From contig NC_135360.1 in NCBI RefSeq assembly GCF_051622035.1, forward strand, positions 32,629,206-32,693,205: 64,000 nt of DNA. The letters are read 5' to 3'. Positions 10,795 to 21,967 of this stretch are shown here, one piece after another. A program made the position numbers and the translations under genes. Each line of letters begins with the position of its first letter. The stretch's first letter is position 1. This stretch comes from Arctopsyche grandis (taxonomy: Eukaryota; Arthropoda; Insecta; Trichoptera; Hydropsychidae). The notes under the pieces are model-generated. The model was not told where the DNA came from and made no database searches. It saw only the letters and a list, made by a program, of their open reading frames with translations.

Positions 10795-10925
10795 CTATAA
10801 ACTCGAATTTTCGAGAAATGGGAATAGGTTGCCAAATTTGGTGGAACCGTTTTAACATTTTTTTTTAATTATATACTAAGAAGGCCTAACAGGTAGCCCC
10901 AATGCGCCTTCCTGGCCAGTAACAT
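10795..10925 (-). repeat. SINE fragments
   Basis: Two pieces of the same SINE in reverse orientation: a body piece (10795-10860) and a 3' hairpin piece (10879-10920, AAGAAGGCCTAACAGGTAGC..GCGCCTTCCTGG). Confidence 0.6.
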
Positions 10926-10999
10926 TGTACATTTGATACAAGTATTATTAGTATAATACTATTATTATACAAATATATTACAAATTATAAATTAAATAT

Positions 11000-11345
11000 T
11001 ATACAAAGATGGCTGAAAATTCAAAATTTAGCGAGAAAATGGGTAAGGTTGCCAATTTTTTAGAATCGTTTCAATGAAAATTAGATAAATTGGCAAACCT
11101 CTAGTAGGAAATGATCGACCTGGAGTCACAAACCCAAGATCTGGCTAGCAAAAACCAGTGGGATTTGAACCCGTGACCACTTTGTTCAAAGCATTATACG
11201 CTAACCACTAGAATATTCTACTGGTTTTTAAATCAAAAAAGATCAATCTGAAGTCACATATATCCAAGGTCTAGCCTGCAAGACTGGGCCATAAATTGAA
11301 CGCATAACCCCTCAGTTGAAATCATTACACGCTAACCATTAATTA
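11000..11345 (-). repeat. Two SINE fragments in reverse orientation
   Basis: 11000-11220 has the body and head (GATCGACCTGGAGTCACAAA, then GATTTGAACCCGTGACCAC). 11235-11345 repeats the head part with more decay. Confidence 0.6.
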
Positions 11346-11349
11346 TACG

Positions 11350-13360
11350 CTAATGTTACAATTCTACGCAGTAACATATTGTAGCGTGGACGTGTTAGGG
11401 GCGGGGGTTACAGAGATCGAAGTGAAAGACGCAGCAGTAGTGGTATAGGTAGTTAACTGTTCTTGATCCGTCGGCCTGCCAGCTCCAAATGAAGCACGGA
11501 ACAAAACCGCCTAATATTATTGATACGGCTTATACAGAGATGTCATTGGTCGATGGGTCGCGAGACCTAATTGGCTGTTGTATACATCTTGTTCATTCAT
11601 CGAAATGATTATGAACAAAAGATGCAGTGCCGGCCGAACACCCTTAGAAAGAACTTTCGCCTTTGGCGCTCTAATTTTAAATTTTAAACCGCCTTTGGCG
11701 CATCGTTCGGCGCCCTAACCTATTTGACCCAACCCTCCCCCTAAAACCGACACTGACAAGATGTATATTAGTAATGGTAAACCAGCGGTCTACGAGCACC
11801 AATTACCTAATCCCTACATCATATGTAACAATGCCTACGATCGACAAATCTCGGAGACTGTCGCACCATCTATGATTCTATTTTCTCCCCTCAAGAATGA
11901 CCAACCAACCCTTTCCATGACTTCTACCAAGTATAAAATTAAATTGTAAAAGCTAAGATCGTAAGTCATCGATTGGAGTCGAAATTAGTCCGCCATTCAA
12001 AATGGCGGCAGCTTTGAAGACGACTTAAAATGGCTCTCGGTATCAATTAATATAAAAGCCGATTGTAAACGTCAAAATGCCTTAATGAGACGTTCTGCGA
12101 AATGCCGTCGAATCGTATCACACGGATAATTGAACCGGTCATTGCGAATCTTTCACTGCAATAATGCGACTTTTGTCTGACCGGTTCGAACGCTTTGAGT
12201 TATGAAAGTTATGAATTTGTGCAGGAATTCTTGCATACACACAATATAGTAGAAATAAAATGCACTTACATACGCATACATCTATAATAATAATGTACGT
12301 AAATACAAATGATGAATCATTCCAATGATGGATTCCCAAAATGCAATGATAAAGGGTTGGTATCGTATCACAATAATATGTATTACAAAGGATAGCGTAT
12401 CGTATGATACGCTTTGAAGCGTAACGCGCCATGAAAGAAAAAATCGTATAAAACTTCAAATATATTTTCTGCCTTTGAGAAGAAGATCCGATCGTATAAA
12501 TAAAACGTTGAAATATAATTTATCTTAAATATATGTACATATTTATATTTCCACCCACTGTAAGAAAGGTATATTGAAGTAAAACTTATGTACGGACAGT
12601 TTAGTGATTTGCTTGCAATAACCCGCTTCCTTCCCCTCATTGAGAATCAATGCCATTGCCGAATAATCATTTTGGATTGGGCGACGCCGGGTATGTATAA
12701 TATATCGAACAAATGCATATGTAAAGAAATACGTCTATTTATACTATCCAGCACTGCAAGGCACAGCAGTGCACGAAAAAGACTACGTCTATTCATACCA
12801 TATAGCAGCGCACGTTCAGACACATTTTGGCTGAGTGCAAAGCAAAATCGGCTTACATATCATTAAAGAGCGCGACGATACGGCACAATATTGCTTGCGT
12901 CGTATCGTCGAGTCAATATTTTCACAATATGACGTTTCCGCACTTTCGTTCACTATTTATGTATTTGAGGAATATAAGAAGGTTACAAAACAAAATTCGA
13001 TAAGTAAACATACATATGTATGTATGTATAAGTTCACACGTACCGGCTATAAGAGCATGTTCGATACAAATTGAGCGCAAATGTAGGGAAACTTACACAA
13101 GACAAAAGTTCTATTTTTTATTTTTGTTTATTACTTTAAATCACTAAATATTATACACATTAAATATCAAGAAAATAAAAATTATTTAAAAGGTCAAAAT
13201 AAAATAATGAAATATTGTTTTGAAAAAATGACTATTTCCGGTTTACGAGTTCTGACCAAAACCTTATAAACTATAAATTAGTACATAAAGAACACTTTTA
13301 CATAAAGTCACTTTTTTGGGTTTTCTGAGAGGAAAAATCTAGTTTAAAAAAAAGCTTTTT
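11350..13360. other. Intergenic, no gene recognised
   Basis: No supported coding region. 11391-11650 is GC-richer and might be a solo LTR beginning TGTAGCGTGGACG, but no end or target duplication was found. 11660-11725 holds two copies of CGCCTTTGGCGC. 12393-12414 holds the hairpin AGCGTATC-GATACGCT, and 12866-12912 a pair of CGACGATACG arms. 12735-12800 repeats a TACGTCTATT..CAGCRC segment twice. Confidence 0.4.
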
Positions 13361-13361
13361 A

Positions 13362-15353
13362 TACTAGCCTCTTCTTACTTCACTTTTTATGTGAGATTGA
13401 GATTCGTGCATTTTTTTGCAGTTTCATAACTGCAGGGGGTCAGTATGTATTTCTGGACAATGAAAGGTCTATAAGCAGCTATCGAAAGCCGGGACATTTG
13501 GCTGTCCCGAAAGGTCGCCGGGATGAGAAGCTTGAAACCGGGACAAACCCAGAATACCGGGATCCTACTCCAATAGTGAGCTTTTTAAGATAAACATATA
13601 AAATAATATCGAAATAAACACTGAGGGGTGGAAAAAAGTCACCTATGACAGTGCAATTTGAGCTTTATAACGCAATTCATGCAAAATACATTATTCCACA
13701 CCGTCCCAAGGTCCCAAAGGGTTCGGAAAAAAATCCCAACGATCGTTCAAAACGGTAGACAATGGAATAACGGTTGTATCGATTCGATTCCCAAATGATT
13801 CGGATCAATTGTACGTACGTACATACAAGTGCCCTGAGAAAAGAACCCTTTGCTTTCACTATTGAACGATGATTGGGCACTTTTAAAAATAGAATTTCAA
13901 CCGACTGTGAGAGGCCAAGTGTACAAATTATCCCGAATCGGTCGAAAGATCTGCCTCGAAAGGTCAATAAATCACACGTATATACGCTTCGTGTAACTTT
14001 TGCGTTACGTAAAAGAGCAACTTTCGCACGAGATACTTTTCGTATGAAAAAAATATATTAAAAAAATCGAAACGAACGACAATATACATATAATATTACA
14101 TTTGAAGCCGAGCAGTGCCATCTGTGAGTGACGCAATGAGAATAATTGCGTCATGAAGACGTGCATAATGCAACAATTCTGCAAAATTGCGCAAGATCAA
14201 TAAATAGCTGTGTATTGATTTCAAGTCAGTCACGGTCACGAACGGAACCGATTGTATGAAGGGTTAAAAGTGATAATCGAACCGAAAAAACTATTGACTA
14301 TGATATATGATCTACATAAGTATTAACAATAATAAAAAAGATCATGAATATGCAAAAAAAAAACATCAATATCGTTTATGTAAAATGATAAATCAAATTT
14401 ATGCATCTGGTGCGAGATAAACGAGGGGTGGGTAAAAGTCAGGTAGGTACGTGACTTTTGCTTTTGTAAAATTGGGTATTATTCATATTTGTGCAGCATC
14501 ATTAGCATCATCATCCGAATAAATAAAATTAAAATTACATATACATAACTAAACAGTGGCCATTTTCGAATTATTTATTTTTTTTAAACTGGGCGACGCC
14601 GTGTACGTGTCCCTGATCGTGACACGTCTGTTCATGTGCTTACATATATATACAAAATCACTAGACTTTAAATAATTATTTATTTAAAAAAATCGGATTA
14701 AAAAAACTAGTAAAAAAAAAAGTTTTTTAAAAACATACCTCTTCTATAATATTACTACCGCCATCTATGTTTAAAATTAAAAACTGGATAAACGTCAGGC
14801 ACTTTTCAGCAATTCAAATTTCAAACGCGTCTTATGCGATTTTTTGCACCATCGTAATGGCGGAGGATCCATTTACTTATATTAATGACCAAAATGAGCA
14901 ATATGGCAAAGTATGGAAACGATCGGATAAGAGGCAAATTTTTTCCTGAATTGTAATCGTAAGTGAAACGTAAAGGAGGTATGTAAAAACTAGCCTCGTC
15001 TATGTTTTGTATAGGTATATAATATTAAGATATATAAAGAGTGAAAAAATAAAAAGTTATAGGCGTTTAAACAATTAAAATCTGACAAAGCGAGAGAGTG
15101 GCGAAAAGGGAACAAACGATGGGAACAGTGTGGACAAATGCGCCAATGCGGACAATAGACGTCACCGAGAAAGATGATGGAGTATTTTCGAACGTGTCTA
15201 TTACGATTATTTTTCATCATCGTAGTGGCCGACTTCATTTCCACATATATTGATGACCAAACCGAGCAAAATGGCAAAGTTTGATAACGATCGGATAAGA
15301 ACTCAAATTTCGTCAAAAGAAAAAATCGAAAGTGAAGTAAGAAGAGGCTAGTA
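13362..15353. repeat. Repeat cluster with ACTAGCCTCTTCTTACTTCAC ends
   Basis: ACTAGCCTCTTCTTACTTCA at 13363 is the inverse of TGAAGTAAGAAGAGGCTAGT at 15330-15350. Inside (14780-15353) are units that carry CACCATCGTAATGGCGGAGG and AACGATCGGATAAGA, also found at 37909-38600. This looks like a non-autonomous element with internal repeats. Apparent minus-strand frames here, such as 15445-14990, repeat in the other copies and do not look like a protein. Confidence 0.5.
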
Positions 15354-16008
15354 ATAATAATAAAAATCAGTAAAACTACAGTATAATCAGTAAAAGTAAA
15401 TTTATAGTCGACGCGATTTAGCAGAGGCTTACAAAAAATGTACATTATATGTAATATCGTACTCGACCCGCGATGGCCAATTACATTTCGTTTCAGTTTC
15501 GTATTGCATTTTCAAGAAATACAGCATTGTTCGTGCATACATACGATTTGAATTTTATTTTTTGTTAGTTTTGAGTTCGTGTTTTGTGTTTTCAAATATT
15601 TACATTAATAAAATTTTAATATAAAATACGTAAGTTGCTGATCTTATTAATTTATTTATGGAATACGTATATATTTTATATTAATGTTATTAATTTATAT
15701 TTTTTAGACGATAAAAGTAAATTGTCAGCGTCATGTTATGGACAGCAAAACTTACAGTAATATTATTATAGACCTCGCATTAAATTATATTGTAATAATA
15801 TTATATAGTTAAATAAGAAATAATTAAAAAAATATAAAGAAATTATCTTACGTCCTTATAATGTTACAACACATTGCACGAATGCGACAACATGATCGGT
15901 TCTCGTAAGTCTCTCGCTACATGGGATAGTTGGCGGTTTTGTCTATGTGCGCTTTTTTCGTGTGCGATTTTATCATAAAATATTTACAATCGATCGGTAG
16001 ATAAGCAC

Positions 16009-16268
16009 ACAGCGGTGCACGTGGCACGTGGTTTTCTTTAGATACTTTGAAACATGCGAAAAAAATGGGCCGTGCCTTGCAAATATTCACGGAACGCCCA
16101 GCACGCCCCGCCCCAAAATGACCCTCTGGGGAGTTTTCGGTAAAATAGTATCCTTCCTTGACAGTGATCGATAACGATGTATTCCATATTTGAAGAATTG
16201 TAGGAGACCACCCACAGCGGGGAGCCATGCACACGATGTGCCGTTCATCGCTGTGTGTTTTCGCCCTT
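16009..16268. mobile_element. MITE of the GGGCGAAA/CACACAGCG family
   Basis: Left end CACACAGCGGTGCACGTGGC. The complement of the right end is TAAGGGCGAAAACACACAGC. The interior GTTTTCGGTAAAATAGTATC and TTGACAGTGATCGATAACG match 5120-5300. Confidence 0.55.
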
Positions 16269-16360
16269 ACTCACTTTAATAAAAAAACACTCTTGACCAA
16301 TGTACATAAATTAGACAAAAAAAAATCAGTGTGCTTGCACTAGGCGAAATTAGGCCTTAA

Positions 16361-17315
16361 CCCTTTGACTGCTACAACAACGATAAATCGTTGTTTTGAA
16401 ATCGGCGAAGATTGCTACGACGATCGTTGTTGTTGTCATTAATTGTCGTATTTCAATACTTTCTTTGCCAGCGCATCAGTGGCACGAAACATTTTTTTTA
16501 TATACGTATTTATATTTATTTTTCAATCAAGCTTTATAAATATTTATCAATTTTTTAAAAGCTCTTCAATTTCGGGTTCATCATCAAAGTAAATTTCGGG
16601 TTCGTTGTCAAAGTCATATAAGGAGTTATTACTTGGGAATTGATTATTGTCGATAAATTCATTTTCAGAATCAGTAGAGCTGCTGATTTGTCGAGTTCCT
16701 CGGCGAGGAGCTATTATTTCGCTTTCGTCACTTTCACTGTCCGATATCATTTTGCAGAGTTAAAATAAATGGCAAAAAACAATAGAAATCCGCTTTCAAT
16801 TATATAGGTCACGAGACGTCACGAATTCGTGCAATCAATCAAATGCAACTGAAATGCATACAAAATGTTTATGATACATGTTGAAAAATTATTTGATTAT
16901 TAGAAACTTCGCATCCTTGTGTGTCTCGCTCACACATACACAATTAAAACCAAGAAAGAAAGAGAGAAAGACGGCTACCTGTTTCAAATGTATCGCATGT
17001 TTTAACAACGACAAATACATCGATGTCTAAAAATAGATTATTGAAAAAAATAATGCGTCGGAAACAATCGTCAAAACTTATTTAGTGTATATATGTAGGT
17101 ATCTCTTTCGCTCGCACGCATGTAAAAGCAAGACAGAAAGAGAGAGCGCGAGTCCACAACTGCTTCTTAAAAATGTATATAAAGTATTAAAAAAATTACG
17201 CGCGTTCGGCGAAGCAAGTATGTAAAAAAATATATTATATTAATTTTTTATAAAGTAATTACAAATGTTAGCATTTTTCGCTTGGACATTGAAAAACCTC
17301 GTAGCAGCCAAAGGG
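16361..17315 (-). mobile_element. piggyBac element, internally deleted
   Basis: TTAA at 16357-16360 and 17316-17319. Inverted ends CCCTTTGACTGCTAC and GTAGCAGCCAAAGGG. A minus-strand frame at 16750-16547 encodes 67 residues that look like the acidic, Ser-rich start of a piggyBac transposase (MISDSESDESEI, then many D/E). The DDD catalytic core is missing, so the copy is non-autonomous. The piggyBac identity rests on TTAA, the CCCTTTG ends and the acidic N-terminus. Confidence 0.75.
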
Positions 17316-17319
17316 TTAA

Positions 17320-18840
17320 ATGGAATTGATAATATATAAATTGAAACTTTCTGTAATGATTTTAGATTTGTTTGATTTAATAAGATCGACTGCAGATGTG
17401 TTCAATAATTTTGATTAGACGAATCATTTAAAATATCATGTTAACCATTGAAGGAAGGAGCGTCGAAATCGAACGAGTGTCCCAAACCGGGGTCGAGTAA
17501 AACCCCAGTATTTTTTAATCAAAATACAGCTTTTCTCAATACAAATGGGTTCAATTATATCTTATTAATCATTTTATACATCAACATAAAAAAACGTTTT
17601 AGTCCTATAGCATGTTTTTGACTATTTTTGTATACAAAAATAACGACAAGCAAACGAACATGGGTAAGGCCAACAGGCGACTGCATGACTCAATAGCCAC
17701 GCGCCAAAAGCAACGAAAACAAAAGCTTACGAAAATATAGCTGTCTCTTTCTCTCGCATTGATTCATCGATCAACAAGAACATGCAAGCGAACAGTCAAA
17801 AACATGACTTATCGCTACCGCCTTTAAATCATACTTTGGAACGTATTAATGTATAAATGTATTTTTATACGATGTACCCCTTTTCTAAATCATACAAAAT
17901 CTATTAAAATCAATTTCTTTTAGTTCATTCTATGAATACATGAAATATAGGGTGTATAGCTTTGGAAAACACATAGTTATTACGAAAAACGTAAAAATTG
18001 GGGCACTTGCATACCCCACTTCGGTGAGGGAGGGTTAATACATATGTATATGTAGGTTTTTGTAATGTAATATATTTAAAAACTCAAAAATTGAGACTTA
18101 GTTATACGTACGTATACGTACATATGTACATGGATTACGCGCAATTTTCGTCGCACCTATCAAAAGCGTGAAGTTTGTATGAAGCGACAAAATTGACACA
18201 ATTAATAGGTAAGATCGCGACTGAACGCTTTGACGTTTCACTGATGGAAAATATAAACAAAGGGCATGTGACATTTCCGGACATAACCTAAGTTTCGCGC
18301 ATGCGCTTCGCGTCGCGAATTTCAGCTGCGGAAACGTCAAATCGATTTTCAATTTTCGCCGAGTGTAATGCGGGAATGTTTACGGTGGATTTTAGTGCAC
18401 AATTGCCTACAATCGGGTAAAAATGTTAATTAGAACAGTAAACGTCAAACTGACCTGCTGACAGCCGGATGACAGTTGCCTCGCTAATGGCGCCTCGTAG
18501 CGGCCAACGAGCGAAACACTCCATTCAAGCCGAAGTCGTTCGCCAATTCATTCATTTTCAAATAATTTTGAACCAAGTGTTGCCAATGGTATCATTGACA
18601 AGTGTTGCCTGAATTTAAAACTTCCCCTTTGAATTAGAATATATTAAAATTATCTTGTAAAATCCCCTTCATTCAAAAACAATATTTTAATTTTATTATT
18701 CCTAAAAAATATAGAAGAGGCTTGTAAAAATAATCCTTAACCAACCAGTGATGACGTGTGGATGTAAAACTTGTGCATTGAACAGCAGTGTTACATAATA
18801 AGGTTCAATACAATCGAAGAAGTGTGGAGCACTGTATACT
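17320..18840. other. Intergenic, no gene recognised
   Basis: No supported gene. 17440-18038 is bounded by TTAA and has subterminal GGGGT..CCCCA motifs in inverse order, perhaps a decayed piggyBac-like MITE. 18240-18500 is GC-richer and may be regulatory. Confidence 0.3.
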
Positions 18841-18842
18841 CG

Positions 18843-18883
18843 GCAGGATACAAGAGGAACAGGCTGTTCCTCTTGTATCCTGC
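18843..18883. repeat. Perfect 20-bp-arm hairpin
   Basis: GCAGGATACAAGAGGAACAG and its exact complement are separated by one base. No mismatch is present. Confidence 0.85.
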
Positions 18884-18984
18884 TCGTGCACATTAAGTAA
18901 GGCTGTACGACAAAAAGAGAGAGAATTTCAGCGCACGCCACTTATATATATTGTTTTAACATATAAGCCACATTGTAATTACAC

Positions 18985-19323
18985 CAGAGAAATGTTATAA
19001 TAATAGAAGGGCCCTTACAAATAAATAAATTGTGTCAATATTACGCGGCACGTCTCCATAACTACGCTACAACGCACCGAATTCAGTCAGATCAATATTA
19101 CTTATAAAAATGTATCCCCTGTTGTTTATTGAATGCATTGTGCAATTTTTAATGATGCTTTCCCATCTTGCGAGTAATATAAACAAACAGATAAGTTTTT
19201 ACGTCGAGCACCAAGCATCAAATACGACTGATGCCAAAAATTATTTAGGAATGTCTGTGGACAATCGTCACTTGACAACAATATAACGTCTAAAGCCACT
19301 TCTATTATTATAACATTTCTCTT
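18985..19323. mobile_element. hAT-like MITE, CAGAGAAATG ends, copy 1
   Basis: Inverted ends CAGAGAAATGTTATAATAAT and ATTATTATAACATTTCTCT. Flanks AATTACAC and CATTACAC resemble an 8-bp target duplication (7 of 8). It shares its interior with 40398-41187. Non-coding. Confidence 0.65.
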
Positions 19324-19329
19324 CATTAC

Positions 19330-19570
19330 ACTGTAATTACAGTAAAGTTAAAGTGCTCTGTAATGATTACAAGTACTCTAACGCGTCACTGTAGCCAATC
19401 ACACACTCGTATCACAAATAAAGGTATATAAAACATCCTTGCTTAACATTTATAATTGATAAAATCAACTACGGGCGTTGCTCCACAACCACTGAACCAA
19501 CTCAGCACAACGTAAATTAAACAGGTCAATTTCACCAGCAACGTATTTGTGCGAGCCACAGGAGGAGAAA
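19330..19570 (-). mobile_element. LINE 3' end fragment (reverse)
   Basis: The complement matches 33780-34000, from GGTGAAATTGACCTGTTTAAT to the CTGTAATxxxACAG end. It is the terminal non-coding part of the same non-LTR element. Confidence 0.55.
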
Positions 19571-19775
19571 ACAAATCGAAAGATGAAATATGTGGGTGAG
19601 AAGTATGAAATTAATATAGTGGAGCAAGTAAAAAAATTGAAAGGCCACAGGGAAGATGGATATATGAAATTTAAAAAAAATGTGTGGGTGAGATCGATGA
19701 GAATTTCTCAAAACACAATAGAAGCGTGTTGGGGAGGTTTTCTTTAACAGTGGATGGTGAATGGTTATGATTGAT
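19571..19775 (+). mobile_element. Degenerate RTE-type LINE 3' end
   Basis: Nucleotide similarity to 29640-29905, including GATGAGAATTTCTCAAAACA and CAGTGGATGGTGAATGGTTA. The reading frame is broken. Confidence 0.45.
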
Positions 19776-20690
19776 TTAATATTCTAAATACACCTCTGCA
19801 AGTGCAATGCATAAATTTATTCTTAGGTCGGATAGTTTTACTCTATCGAGGGGGGATACAAGGTCTCTTTAAAAAGAACAGAATTCAAATAAGGGAAATA
19901 CTATTTCAATTTTTTTATTTTTATTCCAGACGATAGTGAGGGTAGTGCAATTGCTATCGTCCACATAAATAAATATAAAATATAATATAATGAAAATTAA
20001 ATTTTTTATGGTGACCGGAGAAACAGTTTCATCAATCGAATATTAATTGATGAATACAAGTGGGTAGCCACAGCAGCAGCAAGAGACGACGTAGGGAGGC
20101 CGCTTTCATCTTGAGAGTGGCCTTAAAGACACGTGACCTTTCAAAAACATCTGCATTAGCAATGAAATACTCACCAACCACATACATTTTTATAAAGAGC
20201 ACCCAAAATTATATTTCAAATGGTTTATAATCAAAAAATCATAATTTTTTTGTGGAAAAGAGGATTTCTCCCCCTCTCTTAGATGTAGCATTAACTACTG
20301 TATAAAACTTTGAAAACCAACACTGTAAAAATAGTCGGGAAAGCAATACAGAATGAAACATTATCAAAAAATGAATGTTCGTTTGCTTGCTATGCAAATC
20401 TACAGTTTTCAATTTAGAACCATCCAATTTAGTATACTACGTTATTCTTATACTTACGATTGCAGATAGTTTTTGGAAGGAGTTATATAGGTATATTTGG
20501 TGTACAATGCTGGATAATAGTGTGTACTTTATAAATATGAATGTGTACAGTATTCGATTTAGAACCACTTAATTTGATATACTTATCTTATGGTACACTA
20601 AATTAGACCATGGGTGGCTTTTGAAAAACGTCCCGATATTTCACAGGCACAAGACTATAATTATAATTGAATAAATACAAACAAACGCAA
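19776..20690. other. Intergenic, no gene recognised
   Basis: AT-rich sequence. Related TATxTTTAGAACCAxxTAATTT segments near 20410 and 20555 suggest a small local duplication. No gene is supported. Confidence 0.3.
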
Positions 20691-20756
20691 TAAATAAGTT
20701 TATTTATTAATGGGCTTGTACAATTTCAACCTATCAAAAATTTTGGAAAATTTTCT

Positions 20757-21161
20757 TCAATTTCTTCTACCACAACGATAGACGAGTGCAACTGAAAAAA
20801 ATGGAAGTAGAGAGACAATCATCAATTTGAGTCGACATTTCACAAACTTAAAGATGCTTCTATACTTACAGATTATAGTAAAACATAAAATTTTCAACCA
20901 GCGAATATATTCATCGCGTTCGCCTTGTCCAATTATACTTTGTACAAGTCGTTGGATAAAAGATGGAACAATTTGTTGAGTAGAAGATGGAACAACTTGT
21001 TGAGTAGAAGATGGGACAACTTGTTGAGTAGAAGACGGGACATTGTTTCTGGTATTTGGAACAATTTGTTTGCTATTTTCTTCGGGTGATTCGATCTTTG
21101 CATCAGACGTGCCCTTCTTGGGTGCACGAATGATGCATTTATCAAAAGAGGACATTTTCAT
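20757..21161 (-). CDS. Predicted small tail-anchored protein (hypothetical)
   Basis: Not recognised. The ATG at 21161 has a good insect start context (CAAAATGA). Two exons fit: 21161-20870 (donor T|GTAAGT) and 20791-20757 (acceptor TTTTTTCAG). They give 108 residues. If the 78-nt intron is kept, the frame stays open and yields 134 residues. The N-terminal half is hydrophilic and has three copies of VPSSTQQ (about residues 41-61). The spliced C-terminus WLKILCFTIIFALVYRCGRR is a single hydrophobic helix with a basic tail, as in tail-anchored membrane proteins. An AATAAA-rich stretch lies about 50 nt downstream. Its role is unknown. Confidence 0.5.
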   Translation of the reverse strand: MKMSSFDKCIIRAPKKGTSDAKIESPEENSKQIVPNTRNNVPSSTQQVVPSSTQQVVPSSTQQIVPSFIQRLVQSIIGQGERDEYIRWLKILCFTIICKYRSIFKFVKCRLKLMIVSLLPFFSVALVYRCGRRN

Positions 21162-21960
21162 TTTGAATAAAAATTTTGATATCCAAACTTACGGACGAAT
21201 TTAAAACAATAGAATATTTTTCACTACAAAACAAAATTTTATACTGGATATTCAAATTTTTCATGGTTCAAAATTAAAATTCTCCGATACCAAAATAGGT
21301 ATTGTTTAAAAATTACAAATAAAAGTACAGAACGTATAACATTTATTGATATTAAAACATACATTTACACCAATGACAATTTCACATAAAATAGTGCGAT
21401 CGAATTAGATAGAAACAGTTATTCAAATGATACTTAATTCGATACAATACGACGCAATGGACGACGTGGATATTTGAATAGTACATTCATTACTTTTCAC
21501 GCTTTCTAACATTCGGTTATACAAACGTTAGGGATGTTTTCAACACACCAGAGCACACGAGGAAGATCATTATTTTATATCAACTATGGTTATATTCAAA
21601 TGGAGTATTCATTATGGATTATATAATAGACATCGATTAAACCGCTCAACAAAAAAATTGTATATCATATACTACGGATTCGTATTCAGTGGGCAGAAAT
21701 GCATTAGAAAAGTTACATTACGGCCGTGATACGAAAAAAGTGGTCCAGATTTGTTGAGCGGTGTTATTATTGAAAATGTATTACTTGAAAATTATTCGAA
21801 CAACATCAATGGAATAAATATGTGTATATATTTTTTTAGAATAATATGTACATGCAAATTTTCATTACATTTGGCCATTCTTGTGTATTAAATGTTATGT
21901 TCAAAACGAGAGCGTCAATCATCAAGTATGCTGATGAAAAATTGAGTCACATCCGACCAA
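21162..21960. other. Intergenic and 3' flank, no gene recognised
   Basis: AT-rich spacer between the start of the small tail-anchored gene and the stop of the SRP receptor beta gene. It holds the inverse pair ACCGCTCAACAAAA (21642) and TTGTTGAGCGGT (21752). No coding region is supported. Confidence 0.35.
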
Positions 21961-21967
21961 ACACCTC

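Noticed and set aside
11391-11650. Solo LTR beginning TGTAGCGTGGACG
   Set aside because: No second end, primer site or duplication could be shown.
12139-12640. Overlapping 85-106-codon minus-strand frames
   Set aside because: AT-biased composition, no motif, no splice context and no similarity to a known family.
14990-15445. 151-codon minus-strand frame
   Set aside because: It lies in a repeat family also present at 37.9-38.6 kb, is hydrophobic and low in complexity, and has no family likeness.
17440-18038. piggyBac-like MITE between two TTAA sites
   Set aside because: Terminal repeats match poorly; only subterminal GGGGT/CCCCA motifs agree, so I did not call it.
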